Part shown: positions 1 to 9,214 of the stretch, one piece after another | Numbering within the stretch: the first letter of the stretch is position 1 | Layout: every line of letters begins with the position of its first letter | The notes under the pieces: model-generated | Told to the model about the DNA's origin: nothing | The model's input: the letters and a program-made list of their open reading frames with translations, nothing else | The model's database searches: none | Position numbers and translations under genes: made by a program | Origin: Staphylococcaceae bacterium UBA6286 | Lineage (GTDB): Bacteria; Bacillota; Bacilli; Staphylococcales; Staphylococcaceae | Length of the DNA: 11,109 bases | NCBI GenBank assembly: GCA_002438305.1 | Contig: DJUI01000075.1 | Coordinates: forward strand, 21,031-32,139 | Direction: 5' to 3'

Positions 1-825
1 ACGTTACAAGAAAACATTATCGAGGAAATGAAGGTTAAACCTGAAATCAATCCGGAAGTGGAAACACGTGCAATCGTTGACTTCCTAAAAACGTACTTGA
101 AGCAATATAGTTTTCTGAAATCTATGACACTCGGAATTTCGGGTGGGCAGGACTCTACGCTTGCCGGCAAACTAGCACAGATGGCAGTCGATGAACTTAA
201 TGAAGAAACAGAAGGCGGCTATTCTTTTATTGCTGTCCGTCTACCTTACGGCACACAAAAAGATGAACAGGACTGTCAAGATGCGCTTGATTTCATTAAT
301 GCCACTAAAGAGCTGACAGTCAATATTAAACCGAGTGTCGAAGCGAGTACCACAGCACTGCGCGATGCAGGGATTGAACTGACTGACTTCCAAAAAGGAA
401 ACGAAAAAGCGAGAGAACGTATGAAAGTTCAATATTCTGTGGCAGCTGCCAATCAGGGTATTGTGCTTGGGACAGACCACGCTGCTGAGAGTATCACCGG
501 TTTCTATACCAAATATGGTGACGGTGGTGCTGATGTGCTGCCATTATTCGGGCTGAACAAACGACAAGGCCGCGCCATTCTTAAATATTTGGGCTGCCCT
601 GAACATCTATACAACAAAAAGCCGACCGCAGATCTTGAAGAAGATAAACCACAGCTGCCGGATGAAGTGGCTCTAGGAGTATCCTATGAAGCGATCGATG
701 ACTATCTTGAAGGCAGACAAGTGCCGGCTGAAGCGAGAGAAGTCATCGAAAAACATTACTTGAAGACACAGCATAAAAGAATGATGCCGATTTCCAGATA
801 TTCATTTGATGAATTGATCAAGTAA
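1..825 (+). CDS. nadE: NH3-dependent NAD+ synthetase (5' end cut by window edge)
   Basis: Makes NAD+ from nicotinic acid adenine dinucleotide, ATP and ammonia, the last step of NAD synthesis, in the cytoplasm. The N-type ATP pyrophosphatase P-loop SGGQDS sits at residues 38-43 counted from the ATG at position 28. Other family signatures follow: [42 protein letters not shown] and the acidic [12 protein letters not shown] stretch. No glutaminase domain is present, so this is the ammonia-dependent form. The reading frame is open to base 1 and reads [13 protein letters not shown]. That aligns with the N-terminus of staphylococcal NadE (recalled as MSKLQDVIVQEMKVK), so the true start probably lies a few codons outside the window and the ATG at 28 is internal. 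The visible 274 codons cover essentially the whole family length (about 273 residues). No hairpin terminator follows; a possible promoter for the next gene begins just after the stop. Confidence 0.96.
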   Translation, partial: TLQENIIEEMKVKPEINPEVETRAIVDFLKTYLKQYSFLKSMTLGISGGQDSTLAGKLAQMAVDELNEETEGGYSFIAVRLPYGTQKDEQDCQDALDFINATKELTVNIKPSVEASTTALRDAGIELTDFQKGNEKARERMKVQYSVAAANQGIVLGTDHAAESITGFYTKYGDGGADVLPLFGLNKRQGRAILKYLGCPEHLYNKKPTADLEEDKPQLPDEVALGVSYEAIDDYLEGRQVPAEAREVIEKHYLKTQHKRMMPISRYSFDELIK

Positions 826-827
826 TA

Positions 828-856
828 TTGCATACTCCTTCATTCTTTGATAGAAT
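828..856 (+). promoter_or_regulatory. Possible promoter for the UPF0316 gene
   Basis: TTGCAT (828-833) and TAGAAT (851-856) are separated by exactly 17 bp, and a TGA before the -10 gives an extended -10 (TGnTAGAAT). The -35 matches only at TTG. No terminator lies between nadE and the next gene, so read-through from nadE is also possible. The predicted transcript start is near 863, just ahead of the ribosome binding site. Confidence 0.4.
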
Positions 857-868
857 TCCTTAGTACTT

Positions 869-877
869 GAGGAGGTG
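869..877 (+). promoter_or_regulatory. Strong ribosome binding site that selects a TTG start
   Basis: GAGGAGGTG lies 5 nt before the TTG at 883 and is nearly fully complementary to the 16S rRNA 3' end. No ATG is available at this distance, so the site supports TTG initiation. Confidence 0.85.
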
Positions 878-882
878 CGCCT

Positions 883-1443
883 TTGTTAGATAACCCGTTA
901 ATAATGATAGCCGTCATTTTTCTGATCAATGTGGTATATGTGACTTGTTTGACGATGAGGATGATTCTTACTTTGAAAGGATACCGTTACTATGCAGCAG
1001 GTGTGTCTGTCATTGAGACGATGATCTACGTTGTAGGTCTTGGGCTTGTGTTGAACAGTCTTGATAAGATTGAAAATGTACTCGCGTATGCGCTGGGCTT
1101 TGGTGCTGGAATAATCATCGGAATGAAACTTGAAGAATGGATCGCATTAGGTTACATTGTCGTCAATGTGACTACAGCCGATTATGAAAAGGATATTCCA
1201 AGAAAGCTGCGCGACCTTGGCTACGGTGTTACTCACTATGCAGCCAATGGACGCGATGGTCAGCGGATGGTCATGCAAATATTGACGCCGCGAAAATATG
1301 AACTGAAACTGATGGATACAGTGAAACAGCTGGATCCAAAAGCATTTATCATCGCCTATGAGCCTAAAAATATTCATGGCGGCTTCTGGGTCAAAGGTTT
1401 GCGCAGTAAACGATTGAAAGCGTATGATACAGATGAAATTTGA
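883..1443 (+). CDS. UPF0316 membrane protein, DUF2179 family (YebE-like)
   Basis: A 186-residue protein of the UPF0316 family (B. subtilis YebE; a similar protein follows nadE in staphylococci). Hydrophobic stretches at roughly residues 4-22, 36-58 and 66-86 suggest three membrane helices (the DUF5698 part). A soluble C-terminal DUF2179 domain at about 95-175 is of the kind that ends the YitT/DUF161 proteins. Visible family motifs are [20 protein letters not shown] and the GYGVT, GRDG and GGFWVKG segments. Its molecular role is not known to me. Translation starts at TTG 883 behind a strong ribosome binding site. The 3' end overlaps the start of the NETI gene, implying translational coupling. 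In B. subtilis the same pair (yebE-yebG) lies directly upstream of the pur operon; here purB follows. Confidence 0.9.
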   Translation: MLDNPLIMIAVIFLINVVYVTCLTMRMILTLKGYRYYAAGVSVIETMIYVVGLGLVLNSLDKIENVLAYALGFGAGIIIGMKLEEWIALGYIVVNVTTADYEKDIPRKLRDLGYGVTHYAANGRDGQRMVMQILTPRKYELKLMDTVKQLDPKAFIIAYEPKNIHGGFWVKGLRSKRLKAYDTDEI

Positions 1444-1609
1444 AGTGCTGGATCATGAAACGATTGCAGATTGTCTGAGTCGCATGAGAGCATCGGGCTA
1501 TACACCCGTGAAGCGGATGGAACAGCCGATTTTCCACGAAACAAAAGACGGGAAGATTGAAGTGCTGAAGCAGCAGATTGTTTTTATCGGTAAGAAGATA
1601 GAAGAATAA
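1433..1609 (+). CDS. NETI motif-containing small protein (YebG-like)
   Basis: A small cytoplasmic protein of 58 residues from the ATG at 1433 ([11 protein letters not shown]), or 61 from the in-frame ATG at 1424. I prefer 1433 because the family starts at this Met-Lys-Phe position. Neither start has a strong ribosome binding site, only GAAAG at 1416-1420. The start lies 11 nt (or 20 nt) inside the preceding gene in another frame, so expression probably depends on coupling to it. It matches the NETI family (YebG of B. subtilis): an ETI core, then [21 protein letters not shown] and a C-terminal [15 protein letters not shown] strand. The signature Asn of NETI is His here. Function is unknown to me; the recurring position next to purine genes is the only hint. 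A terminator follows directly. Confidence 0.85.
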   Translation: MKFEVLDHETIADCLSRMRASGYTPVKRMEQPIFHETKDGKIEVLKQQIVFIGKKIEE

Positions 1610-1610
1610 C

Positions 1611-1650
1611 AGAAGGTTCAGTGATATACTATTACTGAACCTTTTATTTA
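1611..1650 (+). terminator. Rho-independent terminator after the NETI gene
   Basis: A perfect 10-bp stem AAGGTTCAGT/ACTGAACCTT (1613-1622 with 1634-1643), extendable by a G-U and an A-U pair, encloses an 11-nt loop and is followed by TTTTATTTATT. It begins 2 nt after the stop codon of the NETI gene and separates the nadE side from purB. Confidence 0.88.
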
Positions 1651-1693
1651 TTCACGGACATTTTCAATATCTGTTTAATTAATGTACGGTTTT
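1650..1693. promoter_or_regulatory. Candidate PurR operator: paired inverted PurBoxes
   Basis: Seen: ATTCACGGACATTT at 1650-1663 and, on the opposite strand, AAAACCGTACATTA read from 1693 to 1680, separated by 16 nt. The second matches the published Gram-positive PurBox AWWWCCGAACWWT at 12 of 13 positions, the first at 10 of 13. Known: PurR of B. subtilis binds pairs of inverted 14-nt PurBoxes spaced 16-17 nt apart and is released by PRPP. Inferred: PurR represses purB here, because the second box lies between the -35 and -10 regions. Caveat: the central CGAA reads CGGA in one box and CGTA in the other. Confidence 0.6.
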
Positions 1694-1702
1694 TGTTATA
1701 AT
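1674..1702 (+). promoter_or_regulatory. purB promoter (extended -10)
   Basis: TGTTATAAT at 1694-1702 is a perfect extended -10 (TGnTATAAT). The only candidate -35 at 17 bp spacing is TTTAAT (1674-1679), a weak match to TTGACA, as is usual with extended -10 promoters. Transcription would start near 1709, giving a leader of about 30 nt. The promoter lies within the candidate PurR operator. Confidence 0.75.
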
Positions 1703-1725
1703 CAAATTGAAAAATTAATCATGAT

Positions 1726-1730
1726 AGGAG
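1726..1730 (+). promoter_or_regulatory. Ribosome binding site fixing the purB start
   Basis: AGGAG lies 8 nt before ATG 1739. The longer reading from ATG 1682 would start inside the operator, upstream of the -10, and has no ribosome binding site. Position 1739 is therefore the start. Confidence 0.85.
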
Positions 1731-1738
1731 TTAAATTT

Positions 1739-3034
1739 ATGATCGAGCGTTATTCGCGCAAAGAAATGGCAGCTATTTGGAGTGAACAGAATCGCTTTGA
1801 AGCATGGCTTGAAGTAGAGATTCTGGCATGTGAAGCATGGAGTAAGCTTGGGGTAATACCTGAGGAAGACGTAAAGCTGATTCGTCAGAACGCACGCGTT
1901 GAGGTGCAACGTGCACAGGAAATTGAGCAGGAGACTCGTCATGATGTCGTGGCATTTACGCGTCAAGTCAGCGAAACATTGGGCGAAGAGCGCAAATGGG
2001 TGCATTACGGACTGACAAGTACGGATGTCGTTGATACAGCGCTCAGCTATGTCATCAAGCAGGCAAATGATATCATCGAACGGGACTTGGAACGATTCAT
2101 TGAAGTGTTGAAACAGAAAGCGTTGAAATATAAGACGACGCTCATGATGGGCCGTACGCACGGAGTACATGCTGAGCCGACAACATTCGGTCTGAAGATG
2201 GCGCTCTGGTATATGGAAATGCAGCGCAATTTGAAACGTTTCAAAGAAGTCCGTAAAGACATCGAAGTCGGCAAAATGAGCGGTGCAGTCGGCACATTTG
2301 CGAACATTCCACCTGAAATTGAGGAACATGTGTGTCGGGAGCTGGGAATCGGATTTGCTGAAATTTCAACTCAGACATTACAGCGTGACCGCCATGCGTA
2401 TTACATCGCGACACTTGCATTGATTGCGACTTCTTTAGAGAAGTTTGCGGTAGAAGTGCGAAACCTGCAGAAGACAGAAACACGTGAAGTGGAAGAAGCA
2501 TTCGCAAAAGGTCAAAAAGGCTCATCAGCAATGCCCCATAAACGTAATCCTATCGGCTCTGAAAACATCACCGGACTGTCTCGTGTGATTCGCGGCTACA
2601 TTACGACTGCTTATGAGAACGTGGCATTATGGCACGAACGTGATATTTCGCACTCCTCAGCAGAACGCATCATGCTGCCAGACGTGACGATCGCTCTTGA
2701 CTATGCGCTGAATCGTTTCACTAATATCATCGATAATCTGACAGTGTATGAAAATAACATGAAACGCAATATGGATAAGACATTCGGGCTGATCTATTCA
2801 CAACGTGTGCTGTTGACACTGATCGATAAAGGCATGGTCCGAGAAGAAGCCTATTACTTAGTTCAACCGAAAGCGATGGAGTCATGGGAAACCGAAACGC
2901 CATTCAGAGACCTACTTGAACAGGATGATAGAGTGACGTCGTTACTCTCAGAAGCAGATCTGAACAGCTGTTTTGACGAAACTCATCATTTGAATCAAGT
3001 GGATACATTGTTCAAAAGGGCCGGGCTTGAGTAA
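1739..3034 (+). CDS. purB: Adenylosuccinate lyase
   Basis: Cleaves SAICAR to AICAR plus fumarate in de novo purine synthesis, and adenylosuccinate to AMP plus fumarate in the AMP branch; a cytoplasmic homotetramer of the fumarase/aspartase superfamily. From ATG 1739 it has 431 residues, the family's usual length, and starts [10 protein letters not shown] as in staphylococci. Residues known from B. subtilis PurB are all in register: His68 (ETRHDVVAF), His89 ([10 protein letters not shown]), His141 ([13 protein letters not shown]), and the signature loop [16 protein letters not shown] with Ser262/Ser263, Lys268 and Glu275. It is monocistronic: a terminator precedes it, and 138 nt separate it from yerC, although I see no strong terminator after it. 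In B. subtilis purB sits inside the pur operon; here it stands apart from the other pur genes, at least within this window. Regulation is probably by PurR through the paired boxes over its promoter. Confidence 0.97.
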   Translation: MIERYSRKEMAAIWSEQNRFEAWLEVEILACEAWSKLGVIPEEDVKLIRQNARVEVQRAQEIEQETRHDVVAFTRQVSETLGEERKWVHYGLTSTDVVDTALSYVIKQANDIIERDLERFIEVLKQKALKYKTTLMMGRTHGVHAEPTTFGLKMALWYMEMQRNLKRFKEVRKDIEVGKMSGAVGTFANIPPEIEEHVCRELGIGFAEISTQTLQRDRHAYYIATLALIATSLEKFAVEVRNLQKTETREVEEAFAKGQKGSSAMPHKRNPIGSENITGLSRVIRGYITTAYENVALWHERDISHSSAERIMLPDVTIALDYALNRFTNIIDNLTVYENNMKRNMDKTFGLIYSQRVLLTLIDKGMVREEAYYLVQPKAMESWETETPFRDLLEQDDRVTSLLSEADLNSCFDETHHLNQVDTLFKRAGLE

Positions 3035-3172
3035 GCACTACATGGAATTCGACAAATAAAATAAAACATGAGAAAATAATATATCGGCATTCGAAATATA
3101 TAATGGATGATACTGTACTTTAACGATTTAATGCGTTAATATAAAATTATCATATTTCAAGGGGTTGAAAGA
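3035..3172. other. AT-rich intergenic region between purB and yerC
   Basis: 138 nt, markedly AT-rich. It contains no hairpin with a T-run, so purB has no obvious intrinsic terminator and may read through into yerC. A TATAAT at 3099-3104 has no -35 at a suitable distance. A weak promoter candidate lies further downstream (3120-3147). No small ORF with a convincing ribosome binding site was seen. Confidence 0.5.
3120..3147 (+). promoter_or_regulatory. Weak candidate promoter for yerC
   Basis: TTAACG (3120-3125) and TAAAAT (3142-3147) are spaced 16 bp apart, matching consensus at 4/6 and 5/6. In AT-rich sequence such matches arise often by chance. Placement 26 nt before the ATG is reasonable. 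Confidence 0.3.
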
Positions 3173-3502
3173 ATGCAGATTGAAAAATTAAAAGGCAAAC
3201 GTCTCGATGATTTATTTGACGCGGTTCTGACACTTAAAACACGCGAAGAATGCTATGAATTTTTTGATGATTTATGTACTGTCAATGAAATTCATTCTCT
3301 GTCACAACGGATGCAGGTCGCTATGATGATCAAGCAAGGTTATACCTATGCTGCGATTGAAAAAGAATCAGGTGCTTCTACAGCAACGATTTCCCGTGTG
3401 AAACGGTCATTGCAGTGGGGTAATGATGCTTATACTATGGTCATCGATCGAATGAGCGGTGACTCTGAGCACAGTACATCAGACGATGAAACTCATGAAT
3501 AA
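3173..3502 (+). CDS. yerC: YerC/YecD family TrpR-like DNA-binding protein
   Basis: A 109-residue protein of the YerC/YecD family, related to the Trp repressor fold. The N-terminal half (LDDLFDAVLTLKTREECYEFF) resembles the helical TrpR dimerisation region. Residues about 40-80 form the helix-turn-helix: LSQRMQVAMMIKQGYTYAAI, then the recognition helix segment GASTATISRVKRSLQWG. The tail (residues 95-109) is acidic and polar and probably disordered. No tryptophan-binding role can be assigned; the ligand and regulon are unknown to me. The start has a good ribosome binding site, AAGGGG at 3159-3164, 8 nt before the ATG. In B. subtilis yerC lies close to pcrB-pcrA-ligA-yerH, as here, but a lipoprotein carboxypeptidase gene intervenes. 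It is probably a single-gene unit, since a terminator starts 4 nt after its stop. Confidence 0.92.
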   Translation: MQIEKLKGKRLDDLFDAVLTLKTREECYEFFDDLCTVNEIHSLSQRMQVAMMIKQGYTYAAIEKESGASTATISRVKRSLQWGNDAYTMVIDRMSGDSEHSTSDDETHE

Positions 3503-3505
3503 AAC

Positions 3506-3537
3506 ATGCTGAATCAATTTGATTCAGTATTTTTTTT
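3506..3537 (+). terminator. Rho-independent terminator after yerC
   Basis: The 10-bp stem ATGCTGAATC/GATTCAGTAT (3506-3515 with 3521-3530, one G-U pair) encloses AATTT and is followed by an unbroken run of seven T. It starts 4 nt after the yerC stop. Its right arm also supplies the -35 of the next gene's promoter. Confidence 0.92.
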
Positions 3538-3547
3538 GGCTTATAAT
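3519..3547 (+). promoter_or_regulatory. Promoter of the lipoprotein carboxypeptidase, overlapping the yerC terminator
   Basis: TTGATT (3519-3524; 4/6) and a perfect TATAAT (3542-3547) are separated by exactly 17 bp. The -35 lies in the terminator loop and right stem, and the spacer contains the T-run. Transcription would start near 3554, leaving a leader of only about 15 nt. Confidence 0.72.
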
Positions 3548-3557
3548 AGCAGTGAAA

Positions 3558-3564
3558 TGAGGGG
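3558..3564 (+). promoter_or_regulatory. Ribosome binding site deciding the lipoprotein start
   Basis: TGAGGGG ends 4 nt before ATG 3569 and 1 nt before ATG 3566, so 3569 is the likelier start. A start at 3506 would lie inside the terminator and place extra residues before the signal peptide. Confidence 0.7.
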
Positions 3565-3568
3565 TATG

Positions 3569-4264
3569 ATGAACAAACTACTGATTACATCTGCCGCTGC
3601 TCTATTACTTGCAGCGTGCGGAACTGACGACAACGATACAGTGATCTCTGATGAATCTGTAAAGTCATGGAATACTGCATTGAAAACGATGCCGCTGACA
3701 AAGATATTCATTGAATCACATCATAAGGAAGTAAGGCAGGGAGTTACTTATATTGATGATGTATTGATTGTCAATAAGAAGATTGCTCTTCCTGCCGACT
3801 ATAATCCCGGTGAAAATAAAACTGCACGCCGTGAAATCGAACGGTTGATGACAGCAGGCAATCGTGAAGGACTGCAGTTTGTCATCCGCAGCGGCTATAG
3901 AACTTACGAGCATCAGGCACAGTTATACAGCGAGTATGTAGCACGGGATGGCCAGGTCGCTGCTGACAAATACAGTGCACAGCCAGGCCATTCGGAACAT
4001 CAGACCGGTTTAACGTTCGATATCGGCAGTGTGGCGTCTGCCAATGACTTCAGAATTTCTTTTGGCAATACACCTGAAGGGGCATGGCTGCAGGATCATG
4101 CTCATGAATATGGCTTCATCATCCGTTATCCTGAAGGCAAGGAACATATTACAGGCTATCAATACGAGCCGTGGCATGTCAGATATGTCGGCCAGTCGCT
4201 CGCTGAAGAACTATATGACAGTCATGAGACGCTCGAAGAATATCTCGGATTGTACAAGCAATGA
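3569..4264 (+). CDS. Lipoprotein D-alanyl-D-alanine carboxypeptidase, M15/VanY type
   Basis: Predicted zinc D,D-carboxypeptidase that removes the terminal D-Ala of peptidoglycan stem peptides, anchored to the outer face of the membrane. From ATG 3569 it has 231 residues: a lipoprotein signal MNKLLITSAAALLLAAC with lipobox LAAC and lipidated Cys17, a short acidic linker, then the catalytic domain. Zinc ligands are His144 and Asp151 in the SxHxxGxxxD motif (SEHQTGLTFD) and His203 in EPWHVRYVG; Glu200 is the likely general base. RSGYRTYEHQAQLYSEY is the usual substrate-side segment of M15B enzymes. All key residues are present, so it should be active. It has its own promoter and terminator, so it is transcribed independently of yerC and the pcr operon. 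Substrate is inferred from the family; endopeptidase or D,L-specificity cannot be excluded. VanY-type resistance is not implied: no vanR/S/H/A/X partner is present. Confidence 0.88.
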   Translation: MNKLLITSAAALLLAACGTDDNDTVISDESVKSWNTALKTMPLTKIFIESHHKEVRQGVTYIDDVLIVNKKIALPADYNPGENKTARREIERLMTAGNREGLQFVIRSGYRTYEHQAQLYSEYVARDGQVAADKYSAQPGHSEHQTGLTFDIGSVASANDFRISFGNTPEGAWLQDHAHEYGFIIRYPEGKEHITGYQYEPWHVRYVGQSLAEELYDSHETLEEYLGLYKQ

Positions 4265-4290
4265 GTCAGTGATTAATCGCTGGCTTTTTT
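4264..4290 (+). terminator. Rho-independent terminator after the carboxypeptidase
   Basis: A 9-bp stem AGTCAGTGA/TCGCTGGCT (4264-4272 with 4277-4285, two G-U pairs) has a TTAA loop and is followed by TTTTT. The stem begins at the last base of the TGA stop codon. Confidence 0.88.
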
Positions 4291-4319
4291 GTTTCACGGC
4301 TAAAGAAATGCGCTAAAAA

Positions 4320-4328
4320 TGTTATAAT
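4320..4328 (+). promoter_or_regulatory. pcrB operon promoter (extended -10)
   Basis: TGTTATAAT is a perfect extended -10, identical to that of purB. The position 17 bp upstream (CTAAAG) is not a recognisable -35. A start near 4335 gives a leader of about 23 nt before the ATG. It is the only promoter seen ahead of pcrB-pcrA-ligA-camS. Confidence 0.65.
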
Positions 4329-4357
4329 TATAAATATGTCTGAAAAGGAGTATTTCC

Positions 4358-5050
4358 ATGTATGAAGTAAAAGATTGGGAACATGTATTTAAGCTGGACC
4401 CTGCTGATGCTATCGATGACAGCACCCTTCAGCAGCTGTGTGAATCAGGCACAGATGCTGTCATTATAGGAGGTACAGATAATGTGACGCTGGATAATGT
4501 GCTCGATTTGATGGCACGCGTTAGACGTTATACTGTACCGTGCGCTCTTGAAATTTCAAATTTAGAAAGTGCTGTTCCCGGATTTGACCGGTATTTAGTG
4601 CCCTCTGTTTTGAACAGTCCTAATGTGATGTTCCATAACGGAATGCTGCTTGAGGCACTCAAGCAGTACGGTCATATGCTGAACTTTGATGAGTTTACAA
4701 TGGAAGGTTATATCGTTATGAATCCGGACAGTAAAGTTGCAAAACTTACAGCGGCTGACACTACTTTAAGTGAAGATGATCTTTATGCCTACGGGCAGAT
4801 GGTCAATCATTTTTACCGGTTTCCTGTATGCTACCTTGAGTACAGTGGAACATACGGTGACGTCGCAATGCTGAAAACATTGAAAGCTGCCTGTCCTGAT
4901 ACGCATATTATCTACGGCGGTGGTATAGAAAATTTGACTCAGGCAATAGAAATGAAAGCCTATGCTGACACGATTGTTGTCGGCAATATTATATATAAAG
5001 ATCTAAAAAGTGCCCTCGAAACAGTGAAAATCAAGAAACAGAAAGGATAA
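4358..5050 (+). CDS. pcrB: Heptaprenylglyceryl phosphate synthase
   Basis: A prenyltransferase with a TIM-barrel fold that joins a polyprenyl diphosphate (heptaprenyl in the Bacillales enzymes studied) to sn-glycerol 1-phosphate, giving an archaeal-type ether lipid precursor; soluble or membrane-associated. At 230 residues it is full length. Visible family elements are FKLDP near residues 11-15 (Lys12, Asp14), IIGGTDN at about 36-42, LEISN, the YLEYSGTYG segment at 159-167 that binds the glycerol phosphate, and the phosphate-binding YGGGI at 186-190. Ribosome binding site AAAAGGAG (4343-4350) is 7 nt before ATG 4358. It is first in the operon, and pcrA begins 6 nt after its stop. The link to the helicase is positional; I know of no biochemical connection. 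Confidence 0.95.
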   Translation: MYEVKDWEHVFKLDPADAIDDSTLQQLCESGTDAVIIGGTDNVTLDNVLDLMARVRRYTVPCALEISNLESAVPGFDRYLVPSVLNSPNVMFHNGMLLEALKQYGHMLNFDEFTMEGYIVMNPDSKVAKLTAADTTLSEDDLYAYGQMVNHFYRFPVCYLEYSGTYGDVAMLKTLKAACPDTHIIYGGGIENLTQAIEMKAYADTIVVGNIIYKDLKSALETVKIKKQKG

Positions 5051-5056
5051 TGGATT

Positions 5057-9202
<4,146 letters not shown>

Positions 9203-9204
<2 letters not shown>

Positions 9205-9208
9205 GGAG
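9203..9208 (+). promoter_or_regulatory. Ribosome binding site deciding the camS start
   Basis: AAGGAG overlaps the ligA stop codon, 6 nt before ATG 9215 and 3 nt before ATG 9212. The spacing favours 9215. An upstream in-frame start at 9152 would lie inside ligA and bury the signal peptide, so it is rejected. Confidence 0.8.
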
Positions 9209-9214
9209 ACAATG

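Noticed and set aside
1682..1738. Upstream in-frame extension of purB from ATG 1682
   Set aside because: It starts upstream of the -10 element, has no ribosome binding site, and the family N-terminus MIERYS begins at 1739.
1715..2329. 204-codon open frame on the minus strand
   Set aside because: It lies wholly antisense to purB, whose catalytic residues are intact; the product has no recognisable domain and is odd in composition. It is a shadow of the purB reading frame.
3079..3104. AT-rich near-palindrome and a TATAAT at 3099-3104 downstream of purB
   Set aside because: There is no -35 at 16-18 bp and the pairing is imperfect, with no T-run. It is expected by chance in AT-rich sequence, so it was called neither promoter nor terminator.
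3506..3568. Longer start for the lipoprotein carboxypeptidase
   Set aside because: The extension is translated from the yerC terminator and the promoter, and would put about 21 residues ahead of a lipoprotein signal peptide.
4029..4316. 95-codon plus-strand frame overlapping the carboxypeptidase
   Set aside because: It is out of frame within a well-supported gene, reads through the terminator, and has no family resemblance.
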